Below are positions 42,075 through 51,862 of a DNA stretch of 64,000 nt, piece after piece. The stretch comes from an uncultured Collinsella sp. GTDB taxonomy: Bacteria; Actinomycetota; Coriobacteriia; Coriobacteriales; Coriobacteriaceae. The stretch lies in NCBI GenBank assembly GCA_900541125.1, contig UQIK01000001.1, positions 135,490 to 199,489 of the forward strand. Direction: 5' to 3'. How positions within the stretch are numbered: the stretch's first letter is position 1; each line of letters begins with the position of its first letter. The position numbers were made by a program, and so were the translations under genes. The notes under the pieces were generated by a model. It had not been told where the DNA came from, did no database searches, and worked only from the letters and a program-made list of their open reading frames with translations.

Positions 42075-42812
42075 TTATTTTACTGCAAACTCCGGGCTAA
42101 ATACTACCCTGCCCAGGCGAACGAGCGTAGAGCCCTCCTCAAGGGCAGACTCAAAGTCCTCGCTCATACCGCAGGAAAGCTCAGGCAGGTTCAAATCGGG
42201 ATGCGCCGCCTCCAGCTCATCCCTCAGCTCACGAAGCCCCGCAAAGGTGCGGCGTGCCACATCCTTATTCCCCCGGGGCGCCATAGTCATAAGCCCCTGT
42301 ACGCAAATTCCCTCAAGTTCTGCAAGCTCACCCGCGGCGGCGCGAATCTCATCGGGTGAAAAGCCTCCCTTCGACTCCTCACCACTCACATTGACCTCAA
42401 TGAGCACACGCTGGGGGCCGACGAGCTCGCCTGCCTCAATCTTGCGAACAGCACGGCTCGAGATCGCCTGCGCCAGATGCAGCGAACCCACCGAGTGAAT
42501 CAGCTCGGCTGAGCCCAGCACCGCATTGATCTTATTGGTCTGCAGGTTGCCGATCATATCGAAGCGCACCTCGGGCAGCTCCGGATGCTCCGCCAGACCC
42601 GTGAGCTTGCGAACCAGCTCCTGCGGGCGGTTCTCGGCAAAATGGCGATACCCCGCCTGGATGGCGGCAACGGTCTCATCGACACCAACGGTCTTGGACA
42701 CGGCAATGAGGCTCGCGGCGTCGTGGGGACGGCCCGCGCGATCGAGCGCCGCATAAAAACGTTCCAGAATCTGCTCGCGGCGAGCGCGCATCAAGTCCAA
42801 ATAGTTATCCAT
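42075..42812 (-). CDS. PLP-binding protein YggS/PLPBP
   Basis: A 245-residue protein of the YggS family that binds pyridoxal phosphate and helps balance vitamin B6. The PLP lysine lies in LIAVSKTVGVDET near residue 40; FAENRPQELVRK, FDMIGNLQTNKIN and GLMTMAP follow. The usual family motif is GENY.QE and WHFIG.LQ.NK; here N-R-P and D-M replace parts. GGAGG precedes ATG 42812. It starts the yggS-sepF-yggT-divIVA group, directly downstream of phoU. Confidence 0.88.
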   Translation of the reverse strand: MDNYLDLMRARREQILERFYAALDRAGRPHDAASLIAVSKTVGVDETVAAIQAGYRHFAENRPQELVRKLTGLAEHPELPEVRFDMIGNLQTNKINAVLGSAELIHSVGSLHLAQAISSRAVRKIEAGELVGPQRVLIEVNVSGEESKGGFSPDEIRAAAGELAELEGICVQGLMTMAPRGNKDVARRTFAGLRELRDELEAAHPDLNLPELSCGMSEDFESALEEGSTLVRLGRVVFSPEFAVK

Positions 42813-42855
42813 TGCCAATCGCCTCCGCTGACAGCCAAACAAGTAGTCCCATGCT

Positions 42856-42894
42856 AACGCAAGAGCGCGGCCCCGCATGTGCAAGGCCGCGCTC
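42856..42894 (-). terminator. Hairpin after phoU
   Basis: GAGCGCGGCC and GGCCGCGCTC form a 10-bp stem; TTGCGTT follows on the minus strand, a weak T-run. It may only attenuate read-through into yggS. Confidence 0.5.
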
Positions 42895-42931
42895 ACTTAG
42901 GTATTTACAATCTTTCGACGAACGGGGTTAC

Positions 42932-43789
42932 TTACTCCTCGTCGTCCTCGCCATCGTCCTCATCCTCAAGATGATCGAGCAGGTAGCGAAGACCCTCGCT
43001 GACCTCGTTAACGGGCACCTTGGCAACGTAGCGTGCATCGACGGCGGGCCTCATGATAACACCCTCGCCCGAAGGCACGCGCATGCTCTCGAGCTCATCC
43101 TCATCAGTGCAGGCGATATCACCGGCAGTCATACGCTGTCCGGTCAACAGGAAGGTCAGACGGCAGGCGGCATCGATGGAAATCGAGGCGATGCGATCGA
43201 GATAGCGCGATACCATGATGGCGCGGCGCAGGTCGTCATAGTTGCTGTCGTCGTCCATAAAATCGCCCGTGTCCATGCGGTTAAAGGTGCGGAAGAACTT
43301 CTCGTAGGCGGCGTGCACTGGCTCGTCCTCGACGGCCAAGTTGCAGATGATGGACATGTCGTTGGTGACGAGCGCAGAAAGCGAAGAGCCCAGCACCTGG
43401 TAGACGGCCTCAGCCTCGGCCTCGACCGTGCCGACAAGCTCCTTGGGCAGCGAGATGTCGGCCTTGATCATATGACGCGTGGCGCGGCAAATCTGGCGAA
43501 CCTTATCGGTCATGCGCTGCAGGTTAAAGTCGACGTAGATGATCGTCTGCAGCAAGCGGAAGTCGGAGGCGACCGGTGACTGCGTGGCAATCAGGTTGTA
43601 GCAGACGGCCTCCAGGTTGGCGCAGCGTGCGTCAATCGAAAGCGTGCGCTTCTTGGTCTTGGTGGCGAGCTTGCGGTCGTCGGTCACATAGGCCTTCACG
43701 GCATCGTGGAGGGCCAAATCGACGGCCTCGTAGATGCTCAGCATCTCGTGACGGGCCTCGATGAGCTGACGGGAAAACAGTTTGCGCAT
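42932..43789 (-). CDS. phoU: Phosphate transport regulator PhoU
   Basis: A 285-residue protein with the two PhoU helical bundles (ALHDAVKAYVTDD and LQRMTDKVRQICRATRHM, then SRYLDRIASISIDAACRLTFLL). PhoU limits Pst uptake and damps Pho signalling. It has about 60 extra C-terminal residues ending in an acidic tail (EDEDDGEDDEE), longer than usual PhoU (about 220). GGAG precedes ATG 43789. It closes the pst operon. Confidence 0.92.
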   Translation of the reverse strand: MRKLFSRQLIEARHEMLSIYEAVDLALHDAVKAYVTDDRKLATKTKKRTLSIDARCANLEAVCYNLIATQSPVASDFRLLQTIIYVDFNLQRMTDKVRQICRATRHMIKADISLPKELVGTVEAEAEAVYQVLGSSLSALVTNDMSIICNLAVEDEPVHAAYEKFFRTFNRMDTGDFMDDDSNYDDLRRAIMVSRYLDRIASISIDAACRLTFLLTGQRMTAGDIACTDEDELESMRVPSGEGVIMRPAVDARYVAKVPVNEVSEGLRYLLDHLEDEDDGEDDEE

Positions 43790-43881
43790 GGTTCACTCCA
43801 ATCAGTTGGGTGCGGTCATGCCGCCCGCACAGTAAATACGCACCGGAGCAGGTCCGATCGGCTTGGGACTAGTCGCATCGA

Positions 43882-44685
<804 letters not shown>

Positions 44686-44697
44686 GGGACTCCTTAA

Positions 44698-45603
44698 CTA
44701 GCGACGCTTGCGCGACAGGAAGCGCGCAAACAGGTTGAAGGCCAGAATGATCACCATCAGCAAGAGCGCGGTGCCGTAGGCTGCGTTCATGTTGATGCCG
44801 TCGTTGGCAAGCAGGTACAGGTGAACCGTCATGGGGCGGCCGGAATCGAGCGGCGAAATAGGTAGATTGATGGCCTGGCCCATGGTGTAGAGCACCACCG
44901 CGGTCTCGCCAATGGCACGGCCGATGGCGAGGACGATGCCCGTGGCAATACGGCCAAAGGCAGAAGGAAGCACGATCTTGGAGACAACCTGCCACTTGGT
45001 GGCACCCAGGCCGTATGCGCCCCAACGGATATAGCGCGGCACGGCGCGAATGGCCTCTTCGGTGGTGCGCATGACGATGGGCAGCATCAGAAGCGCCAGC
45101 GCCAGAGCGGCCGAGACCATCGAAAGGCCCAGGCCCATGGCCTCGACAAACAAGGCGTAGCCAAACAGGCCCATAACGATGGAGGGCACCGAGGCCAAAG
45201 CGTCAGCAGCGTAGCGAATGAGCTCGACGACCTTGCCCTGCTTGGCGTACTCGGCCAGATAGACGGCTGCCAGCACAGCGATCGGCGTGCAGATAAGCAT
45301 GGCGAGTGCCGTCACATAGACGGTCGAGACGATTGTGGGCCAAATTCCGCCCTCGGCGTTGACGCCCTGGGGCCAACCGAAGATAAAGTCGAGCGAGATA
45401 TGCGGCAGGCCGTTAATGACCACGTAGGCGATGATAGCGACCAGCACCAGCGTGGTGATGTATGCCGCGGCACGGAACACGCCAAGCATGATCTTGTTGG
45501 ACAGGTCCTTGTTGATGCGGCCCTTCTTGCCGTGGGAAAGGGCACGCTTGATGCGCTCGCGCGACGAGGTCGTATCGACCGTCGTGTCAACGGAATCGGA
45601 CAT
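44698..45603 (-). CDS. pstA: Phosphate ABC transporter permease PstA
   Basis: A 301-residue membrane protein with six predicted helices and the permease EAA-like loop TKWQVVSKIVLPSAFGRIATG near residue 203. The N-terminal 40 residues are hydrophilic and basic. GAGGGGG precedes ATG 45603, 3 bases after the pstC stop, so translation is coupled. It forms the membrane channel with PstC. Confidence 0.94.
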   Translation of the reverse strand: MSDSVDTTVDTTSSRERIKRALSHGKKGRINKDLSNKIMLGVFRAAAYITTLVLVAIIAYVVINGLPHISLDFIFGWPQGVNAEGGIWPTIVSTVYVTALAMLICTPIAVLAAVYLAEYAKQGKVVELIRYAADALASVPSIVMGLFGYALFVEAMGLGLSMVSAALALALLMLPIVMRTTEEAIRAVPRYIRWGAYGLGATKWQVVSKIVLPSAFGRIATGIVLAIGRAIGETAVVLYTMGQAINLPISPLDSGRPMTVHLYLLANDGINMNAAYGTALLLMVIILAFNLFARFLSRKRR

Positions 45604-45606
45604 AGC

Positions 45607-46533
45607 CTACCCCCTCTTCTTCTTGGAAATCAGACGGACGATGCCCACCAGCGTGGCGGAGATGATAAACAGGACCACGCCCATGCCGAACAGCGCCGAG
45701 CGGTGCAGACCCGAGGAATAGCTCATGTCGAGTGCGATCTGGCTCGTGAGCGTCGAGATAGGGCTCGCAATGCTGTCGGGAATAACCGGGGCATTACCCA
45801 CGACCATGAGCACGGCCATGGTCTCTCCGATGGCACGGCCCATACCCAGCACGATGGCATCCACGATACCCAGCTTAGCGGCAGGTAGCACGACCTTATA
45901 GATGGTCTGCCACTTGGTGGCGCCCATGGCATACGATGCCTCGCGAATGCCCATGGGAATGGAATTGAGAGCATCGATGGTAAGCGTCGTGATGGTGGGC
46001 ACGATCATAATGGCGAGCACGAACCACGCCGTCAGTGCGCCAAAACCAAGACCGCCGGTCAGTTGTGCGATAAACGGGCGGATGATGATCATACCGAAAA
46101 AGCCGTAGATGATAGAAGGGATGCCGGCCAGCAGGTCGACGGCAGGGCTGATGAGCTTGCGCACGCGCTTGCCGGCGATCTCGACCAGGTATACGGCCGT
46201 ACCCACACCTAGCGGCACGCCCATGGCGAGCGCACCGACGGTCACCAGACCTGAGCCAGCAAGCAGCGACATGATGCCGTAGTGGCCCTCAGAGGGCGCC
46301 CACGTAAAGCTAAAGAAGTCCGCCAGACCGATGTCAGTAAAGACGGGCAGAGCCGAGTACGTGGTAAAGACAAAAATCAGGATGACGGTAACGACCGCCA
46401 AGAACGCGCAGGCAAAGAAGATCCACTGCAGCGCCTTCTCCTTGATATAGGTACTGCGCGATACGAGCGCCAGCTCGCGCTTCTTGGGCGTCTGAACATT
46501 CTGCTCAGTCTGGGAGTTTTCCTGTGCTTCCAT
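45607..46533 (-). CDS. pstC: Phosphate ABC transporter permease PstC
   Basis: A 308-residue membrane protein with helices and the loop TKWQTIYKVVLPAAKLGIVDA near residue 205, typical of PstC. I chose ATG 46533 with GGGGAG 8 bases upstream; an in-frame GTG at 46542 would overlap that site. The start is 1 base after the pstS stop. It pairs with PstA. Confidence 0.94.
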   Translation of the reverse strand: MEAQENSQTEQNVQTPKKRELALVSRSTYIKEKALQWIFFACAFLAVVTVILIFVFTTYSALPVFTDIGLADFFSFTWAPSEGHYGIMSLLAGSGLVTVGALAMGVPLGVGTAVYLVEIAGKRVRKLISPAVDLLAGIPSIIYGFFGMIIIRPFIAQLTGGLGFGALTAWFVLAIMIVPTITTLTIDALNSIPMGIREASYAMGATKWQTIYKVVLPAAKLGIVDAIVLGMGRAIGETMAVLMVVGNAPVIPDSIASPISTLTSQIALDMSYSSGLHRSALFGMGVVLFIISATLVGIVRLISKKKRG

Positions 46534-46534
46534 G

Positions 46535-47371
46535 CTACTCACTCCCCTTCTCGTCGTTGGTGACGGGAATAAAGCCCGCCTCGCGAATCTGCTTGTCCAT
46601 CTTTTCGGACGTCACGTAGTCGATGTAATCCTGCGCCCGCTGCGAGGGCACACCCTTCACAAAGAAGTAAAGGTCGCGCGAGATGGGATAGCCGCCGCTC
46701 GCGACCGTCTTCTCGGACGCCTCAACATGATTGACCGAGACGGCCTTGACCGAGGTCTTGGCATTGAGGCTATCGACGAAGCCCAGCGAAATGTAGCCAA
46801 TGGCACCGCGCGAACGAGATACCACGTCGCGCACCTGGCCCGTGCCCGAAAGAACGGCCGAGCGGCGATCGAACGGGGTGCCGTCCATCACGATGGTGCG
46901 AAAGGCCTCACGCGTGCCGGACGCCTCATCTCGGTTGATAACCTGAATCCTCAGGTCCTCTCCGCCGACTTCCTTCCAGTTGGCGATCTTGCCGGCGTAA
47001 ATATCGCGGAGCTGCTCGGTCGAGAGGTTATCGACCGGGTTATCGTCGTTCACGATGACCGCGATACCGTCGTGGGCAATGACGATGGGAGTCAGGCCCA
47101 GATCCTGTTCGTCGGCATTGAGTCCACGGGAGGAGCTGGCGATATCGGCCGTGCCGGCGCTGACGGCCTCGATGCCAGCGGAAGAACCCAAACCGGAAAC
47201 GAGCACGTCGATGCCGGTCTCCTCCTTAAAGCCCTCGGCCGCAATCTCGGCGATAGGAAGGCAGGTCGTGGAGCCAGCGACGGTAATGGAAGAGGTAGAA
47301 GATCCCGAAGAACAGGCGCACAGCGTAAGTGTAAGCACAGCGGCGCTCAGGACCGATACGATCTTTCTCAT
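46535..47371 (-). CDS. pstS: Phosphate-binding lipoprotein PstS
   Basis: A 278-residue phosphate-binding protein. The signal peptide ends in the lipobox LCAC near residue 20. Phosphate-binding loops are visible: VAGSTTCLP near 31, SGLGSSAGIEAV near 59, and RDEASGTREAFR near 144. Its ATG (47371) overlaps the pgeF stop in ATGA, so it is translationally coupled to pgeF. It begins the pstSCAB-phoU series. Confidence 0.95.
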   Translation of the reverse strand: MRKIVSVLSAAVLTLTLCACSSGSSTSSITVAGSTTCLPIAEIAAEGFKEETGIDVLVSGLGSSAGIEAVSAGTADIASSSRGLNADEQDLGLTPIVIAHDGIAVIVNDDNPVDNLSTEQLRDIYAGKIANWKEVGGEDLRIQVINRDEASGTREAFRTIVMDGTPFDRRSAVLSGTGQVRDVVSRSRGAIGYISLGFVDSLNAKTSVKAVSVNHVEASEKTVASGGYPISRDLYFFVKGVPSQRAQDYIDYVTSEKMDKQIREAGFIPVTNDEKGSE

Positions 47372-48168
47372 AGCATCACGCCGATCGCAGCATGGCGCCC
47401 ACAGGTGCCGTCCTCGTTACGGTAGGAATAAAAGCGGTCGTTCTGACGCACGGTCGAAAGCTGGGTATCCACGATATTATCCGCGTCGACACCGACATCT
47501 ACCAGCGCCTCGCAAATGGCAGCGGAAAGATCGAGCATGCGAGAGGTGCTCGCATCGATGCACGAGAACTCGGCGGCAAAGCGATCCATGAGTTCCTGGG
47601 ATACCTCATATTCGTCACCCAAAATATGGGGGCCGATATAGGCGGAAACGACGCTCGCATCGCAGCCGGCAGCATCGCAAAGCGCCTGGCATGCCTTGGC
47701 GGAAATACGTGCAATCGTGCCCTTCCAACCGGAGTGCACCACGGCAAATCCGCCGGGGGCCACCAGAACCACGGGAACGCAGTCGGCGAAGCAGAGCAGC
47801 ACGGGTACGTTATGCGCCGTACAGACGATGGCATCGCAGCCCTCGGCAATCTGCTCACGAACGTCCTCAAGGTCATCGGCGCCGTTCGAGGTCACCGCAA
47901 CGATATGGTCGCCATGGACCTGATTGGGAACGAGCAGATTGTGCTCGCACTCGGCGGCACCCATAGCCTCGAGCGCGCGACGACGATTTTCTTGAACAGC
48001 AAAGGGGTCATCGCCAACATGCGAGCCCAAGTTGAGTGAGGAGTACGCATCTTCGGAAACACCACCGGCGCGCTCGGTGAAGGCAAAGCGAACATCGGAT
48101 GTCGCGCCCTCCACCAACGTAACTCCATCATGGTCGACACGCGAAACGTTGTCCGCACGTGCTGCCAT
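47368..48168 (-). CDS. pgeF: Purine nucleoside phosphorylase/laccase-domain protein PgeF (YfiH/YlmD)
   Basis: A 266-residue protein of the YfiH family. The zinc ligands and active site lie in QVHGDHIV near residue 83, CFADCVPVVLV near 126 and VVHSGWKGTIARI near 142. Family members edit peptidoglycan precursors or cleave purine nucleosides. AGGAGG precedes ATG 48168. In many Gram-positives it follows ftsZ and precedes yggS; here yggS is displaced by pst-phoU, and pgeF overlaps pstS by 4 bases. Confidence 0.9.
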   Translation of the reverse strand: MAARADNVSRVDHDGVTLVEGATSDVRFAFTERAGGVSEDAYSSLNLGSHVGDDPFAVQENRRRALEAMGAAECEHNLLVPNQVHGDHIVAVTSNGADDLEDVREQIAEGCDAIVCTAHNVPVLLCFADCVPVVLVAPGGFAVVHSGWKGTIARISAKACQALCDAAGCDASVVSAYIGPHILGDEYEVSQELMDRFAAEFSCIDASTSRMLDLSAAICEALVDVGVDADNIVDTQLSTVRQNDRFYSYRNEDGTCGRHAAIGVML

Positions 48169-48247
48169 ACTAAAGCCTCCTAATAACACAAGTACCGCGG
48201 CATCGCCGCTACAGCCCGCGTTTATACGGCTGTCATACTTCTCTAAA

Positions 48248-48290
48248 AGGATACCTGCTGAGCTGGAGGCAATCGTAAAGGGAACGTAAA
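48248..48290 (-). promoter_or_regulatory. Candidate Pho-box promoter of pgeF-pst operon
   Basis: On the minus strand TTTACG occurs twice with an 11-base period (48285-48290 and 48274-48279), like the PhoP/PhoB direct repeats of other bacteria. A possible -10, TATCCT, lies at 48248-48253. It sits between the ftsZ terminator and pgeF. Confidence 0.5.
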
Positions 48291-48320
48291 GAGATTGGAG
48301 GTTCTAGTTTACAAAGTCGA

Positions 48321-48352
48321 AATAAAAAGGGCGCGTCCATACGGACACGCCC
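48321..48352 (-). terminator. Intrinsic terminator after ftsZ
   Basis: GGGCGTGTCC and GGACGCGCCC (one wobble) form a stem with a 4-base loop, followed by TTTTTATT on the minus strand, 27 bases past the ftsZ stop. Confidence 0.9.
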
Positions 48353-48378
48353 CTGTGCACAACAATGCAAAGAACGAC

Positions 48379-49533
48379 TTAGAAGCTACCGCGCTTCAGG
48401 AAGTCGGGAAGCTCGAACTGATCGTTGCCGAAGTTAGGAAGCTCAGTGCCACCGACGTTGCGGGTCGGAGCGGCCTGAGCCGGGCTGGTGGCCGGAGCGG
48501 TGCGCTGCGGCTCAACGGAGGCAGCGGCCTTGCTCTGAGACTGCTGAGCGGCAAAGAGCTCGTCCTGACGGTTGACGTTGGAGTCGGAGAAGCCCGTAGC
48601 GATGACGGTGATACGCACCTGATCGCCCAGGGACTCGTCGACAACGGTACCGAAGATGATGTTGGCCTCGGGGTCGACGGCGTTGGCGACAACGTCGGCG
48701 GCGTCGCTGATCTCCTGGATGCCCAGGTCCTTGGAACCGGCGATGGAGAGCAGCACGCGCGTGGCACCATCGATGGAGCTCTCGAGCAGCGGGCTGGAGA
48801 TGGCCTGCTGGGCAGCGTCGACGGCACGGGTATCCCCAGAAGAGGTACCGATACCCATCATGGCGGTACCGGCCTGCTTCATGATGGTCTTAACATCGGC
48901 GAAGTCCAGGTTGATGATACCGGGGACGGTGATGAGGTCGGTGATGCCCTGGGTGCCCTGGGAAAGAACGCCATCGGCAATCGCGAAGGCCTCGAGCATG
49001 GTGGTCTTCTTCTCGGCGATGTCGAGCAGCTTATCGTTAGGGATGACGATCATGGTGTCGACGCAATCGGAGAGGGTCTTAATGCCCTCCTCGGCGCTCT
49101 TCTTGCGCTTGCGGCCCTCGAAGGTGAAGGGCTTGGTCACGACGGCGACGGTCAGCGCACCGACCTCGTTCATCGCGATATCGGCAACGATGGGAGCAGC
49201 GCCGGTACCGGTGCCACCGCCCTCGCCGCAGGTGATGAACACCATGTCGGCGCCAGCGAGCGCCTCGGCAATGTCGTCGCGGGACTCATCGGCAGCCTTG
49301 CGGCCAACCTCGGGGTTGGCGCCGGCGCCCAGGCCGCGGGTAAGGTCGGTGCCGATGTGCACCTTGATATCGGCATCAGAGATCGCGAGTGCCTGAGCAT
49401 CGGTGTTGATGGCAACAAACTCGACGCCGCGGATGCCCTCTTCGATCATTCGATTGACCGCGTTGGTACCGCCGCCGCCGACGCCGACCACCTTAATGAC
49501 GGCAAGGTAGTTGTTGATCTCTGTCTCGTGCAT
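48379..49533 (-). CDS. ftsZ: Cell division GTPase FtsZ
   Basis: A 384-residue tubulin-like GTPase forming the division ring. It has [15 protein letters not shown] near residue 15, the tubulin signature [12 protein letters not shown] near 103, and [11 protein letters not shown] near 208. A disordered linker rich in Ala, Pro and Gln is followed by the C-terminal peptide ELPDFLKR, which SepF would bind. GGAGG lies 6 bases before ATG 49533; a longer frame is not needed. It closes the mraZ-to-ftsZ series with its own terminator. Confidence 0.97.
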   Translation of the reverse strand: MHETEINNYLAVIKVVGVGGGGTNAVNRMIEEGIRGVEFVAINTDAQALAISDADIKVHIGTDLTRGLGAGANPEVGRKAADESRDDIAEALAGADMVFITCGEGGGTGTGAAPIVADIAMNEVGALTVAVVTKPFTFEGRKRKKSAEEGIKTLSDCVDTMIVIPNDKLLDIAEKKTTMLEAFAIADGVLSQGTQGITDLITVPGIINLDFADVKTIMKQAGTAMMGIGTSSGDTRAVDAAQQAISSPLLESSIDGATRVLLSIAGSKDLGIQEISDAADVVANAVDPEANIIFGTVVDESLGDQVRITVIATGFSDSNVNRQDELFAAQQSQSKAAASVEPQRTAPATSPAQAAPTRNVGGTELPNFGNDQFELPDFLKRGSF

Positions 49534-49732
49534 GTCGGTCCTCCGAACAAAGGTTATAGCCATAGCATGGGTCGACCCCTGCGCACATTAACCTTCAGGT
49601 TGAAAGTAAATGCAAAGGTAAACCGTATTATGTTTGCACATTATGAACGTATCAGTCAAATAATTGACCGTGAAAACCAAACAAACCAGATAAACGGCGT
49701 GGTATGGCCCCTCAACAAAGCATCAACCAGCG

Positions 49733-50989
49733 CTACGAGGTCGGAGCGTTCCTAAATGTATAGTTACCCGGAGAACGCACATTGATATACGTTACGCCCT
49801 CTACCTGCGAAAGCAGCTTGGTGACTACGCGCTCCTTCTTGACGATATCGTTCGAATCGCCCAGCGACACCTCAATGCCGTTATTGAGGTTTGCCGAGAT
49901 GGCTTCGACCGAAGGCGTGGAAATATCCTTGACTTGTCCCAAGAACTCGCTCGAAAAACCACGCACATAATCCAAGCCAGCCTTAACGGCCTTGGAGCTC
50001 ACCGCCTGGCCGGAAACCGGAGCGACATCCGCCGAGACTTCAGTCAACAACACCGCGCCATAGTGCTTAGCGAGCGCCAGTGCGGCATCAATGCCGGTCA
50101 GGGTATTTGAGCCCTGCCCCGTCGTGATGACGTTGCCCTGGTCATCCACTTCGACCGACGTCGACAGCGGGGCGATCCAGGTGTCATCATCCCCGATGGC
50201 CCAGGCAAGGTCATCGGAGCTGATATAGGCAATTGCGACGACCTTGCGCTCCATCGGCGTAATGATGAGCGTATGCGGGAACTGACGCTGGACATCCACG
50301 CCCGAGACCCACGGATTCTGCTTGAGGTCCTCGGTAATCTGGTCGGGATCGACGTTAAAAAGCGACGTTCCCTCGGGCAAATCGATCAGCTGGATAGCAT
50401 CGTGCTTCGTCACATGCTCGCTGCCTTGAATCTGAATATCAGTGGCGGTAAACAATCCAGAGTTGATCACCACGACGGCAACGACGACGAGCACGGCCAA
50501 GACGGCCAGAACGCCGCCCACGATTTTGCCTTTGCCTGTAACGACAGAAGCGGCGTCTGATGTTTTACTTGCCATCGCCCTAAGTGAAGACAACGGGTTG
50601 ACGCCTTTTTTACCCGAAGGCTTCTTGGCGGTAGCCGGCACCGATGTCAGCGAGCGCGGTTTCGATGCGCCCAGCGTGCGACCCTGACGCGCCGCCTTAG
50701 TTCCCGTCGAGGGCTTAGGAGTTGCCATGGGACGGGCAGGCTTGGCGCCCATAACAGGCTTTGACGTCACCGAGGGACGCAAGGACTTTTTTGCGGCCGG
50801 ACGATTACCGAGCTGAGAGCCGACGACCGGACGACCGGCCTGTCGAGCATGCCCGACAGACTTAGAGTGCGCGACGGTATTGCGTTGAGGTTTGGCAGGC
50901 GCGCCGGAACGCCCTCCGGCGCGGCGGAAGGTGGGTTTCGATGCTCTAGAAGCCGAGGAATTTAACTTCCGGTCTGAGCTCGATGCCAT
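49733..50989 (-). CDS. ftsQ: Cell division protein FtsQ/DivIB
   Basis: A 418-residue protein. Residues 1-150 form a long basic, Ala/Pro/Lys/Arg-rich cytoplasmic tail, then one membrane helix (about 156-176, VLAVLAVLVVVAVVVI), then a POTRA domain (TATDIQIQGSEHVTKHDAIQ) and a beta domain with WIAPLSTSVEVDDQGNVI. It links to FtsL and FtsI. The ATG at 50989 lies inside the murB end (44-base overlap) with GGGAGG upstream. The cytoplasmic tail is much longer than usual. Confidence 0.9.
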   Translation of the reverse strand: MASSSDRKLNSSASRASKPTFRRAGGRSGAPAKPQRNTVAHSKSVGHARQAGRPVVGSQLGNRPAAKKSLRPSVTSKPVMGAKPARPMATPKPSTGTKAARQGRTLGASKPRSLTSVPATAKKPSGKKGVNPLSSLRAMASKTSDAASVVTGKGKIVGGVLAVLAVLVVVAVVVINSGLFTATDIQIQGSEHVTKHDAIQLIDLPEGTSLFNVDPDQITEDLKQNPWVSGVDVQRQFPHTLIITPMERKVVAIAYISSDDLAWAIGDDDTWIAPLSTSVEVDDQGNVITTGQGSNTLTGIDAALALAKHYGAVLLTEVSADVAPVSGQAVSSKAVKAGLDYVRGFSSEFLGQVKDISTPSVEAISANLNNGIEVSLGDSNDIVKKERVVTKLLSQVEGVTYINVRSPGNYTFRNAPTS

Positions 50990-51857
50990 ACGCCTCCCTC
51001 ACCTTTCCGTGCACATGTCTGATAACCGCGGCAACGTCATCGGCCGAGGCAGTTCCGTTATTAACGATAAAATTAGCGTGAACGGGCGAAACTTCCGCGC
51101 CGCCAATCGAAAAACCCTTTAATCCACAATCCTCGATAAGCTTGCCCACACTCGCATCGGGCGGGTTGCGAAAGACCGACCCGCAGGATGCGCGACCCAT
51201 GGGCTGCGTACGCTTGCGCCTCGTCAGGTACCGTTCCATGCGCTCGCGAATGTCGGCCTTGGGCGCCGGCTTAAGCTTGAGCACGCACTCGAGGATGATC
51301 TCATTGCGGGGAAGGCTACATTCGCGGTAGCCCCAAGTGATCTCGGACCCCGCATAATGCTTGATACCGGATGCCGGGTCAAACGTTACGACATCCTCAA
51401 CCAGCGAGCCAATCCACTCGGTCCGTGTGCCGGCATTCATAGATATCGCACCGCCGACCGAACCAGGGATGCCAACGGCAAACTCAAGGCCCGAGAGGCT
51501 ACGCGACAGGGCATCGTTGACCAGGCGCGCAAACATCACGCCCGCACCGACCGTCAGCGTACAACCGTCATCGGCAACAACCGTGCGCTGAAACTCACGT
51601 CCGAGCGAAATGACGGCACCGCGATAACCGCCATCGGCAACCAGCAGATTGGAGCCCTTGCCGATGATGACCCACGGCACCTGCTCGCGATCGAGCACCG
51701 CCACGGCGCGGCGGAGGGCATGATAGCTATGGCACGTCACAAAGAGGTCGGCCTTGCCGCCGATACGATAGCTCGTATGACGCGCAAGGCGCTCGTCCTC
51801 GATCACATCCGTGTCAATCATGCCCGAAAGCGCCATGACGGCGTTAAACAGACCCAT
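50946..51857 (-). CDS. murB: UDP-N-acetylenolpyruvoylglucosamine reductase MurB
   Basis: A 303-residue FAD enzyme that makes UDP-MurNAc. It has HTSYRIGGKADLFV near residue 27, GKGSNLLVADGGY near 66, the FAD loop GIPGSVGGAISMNAGT near 128, ASCGSVFRNP with the catalytic serine near 224, and HANFIVNNG near 260. It starts 5 bases after the murC stop; the ribosome site is weak, suggesting coupling. It overlaps ftsQ by 44 bases. Confidence 0.95.
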   Translation of the reverse strand: MGLFNAVMALSGMIDTDVIEDERLARHTSYRIGGKADLFVTCHSYHALRRAVAVLDREQVPWVIIGKGSNLLVADGGYRGAVISLGREFQRTVVADDGCTLTVGAGVMFARLVNDALSRSLSGLEFAVGIPGSVGGAISMNAGTRTEWIGSLVEDVVTFDPASGIKHYAGSEITWGYRECSLPRNEIILECVLKLKPAPKADIRERMERYLTRRKRTQPMGRASCGSVFRNPPDASVGKLIEDCGLKGFSIGGAEVSPVHANFIVNNGTASADDVAAVIRHVHGKVREAYGIELRPEVKFLGF

Positions 51858-51862
51858 TAGAC

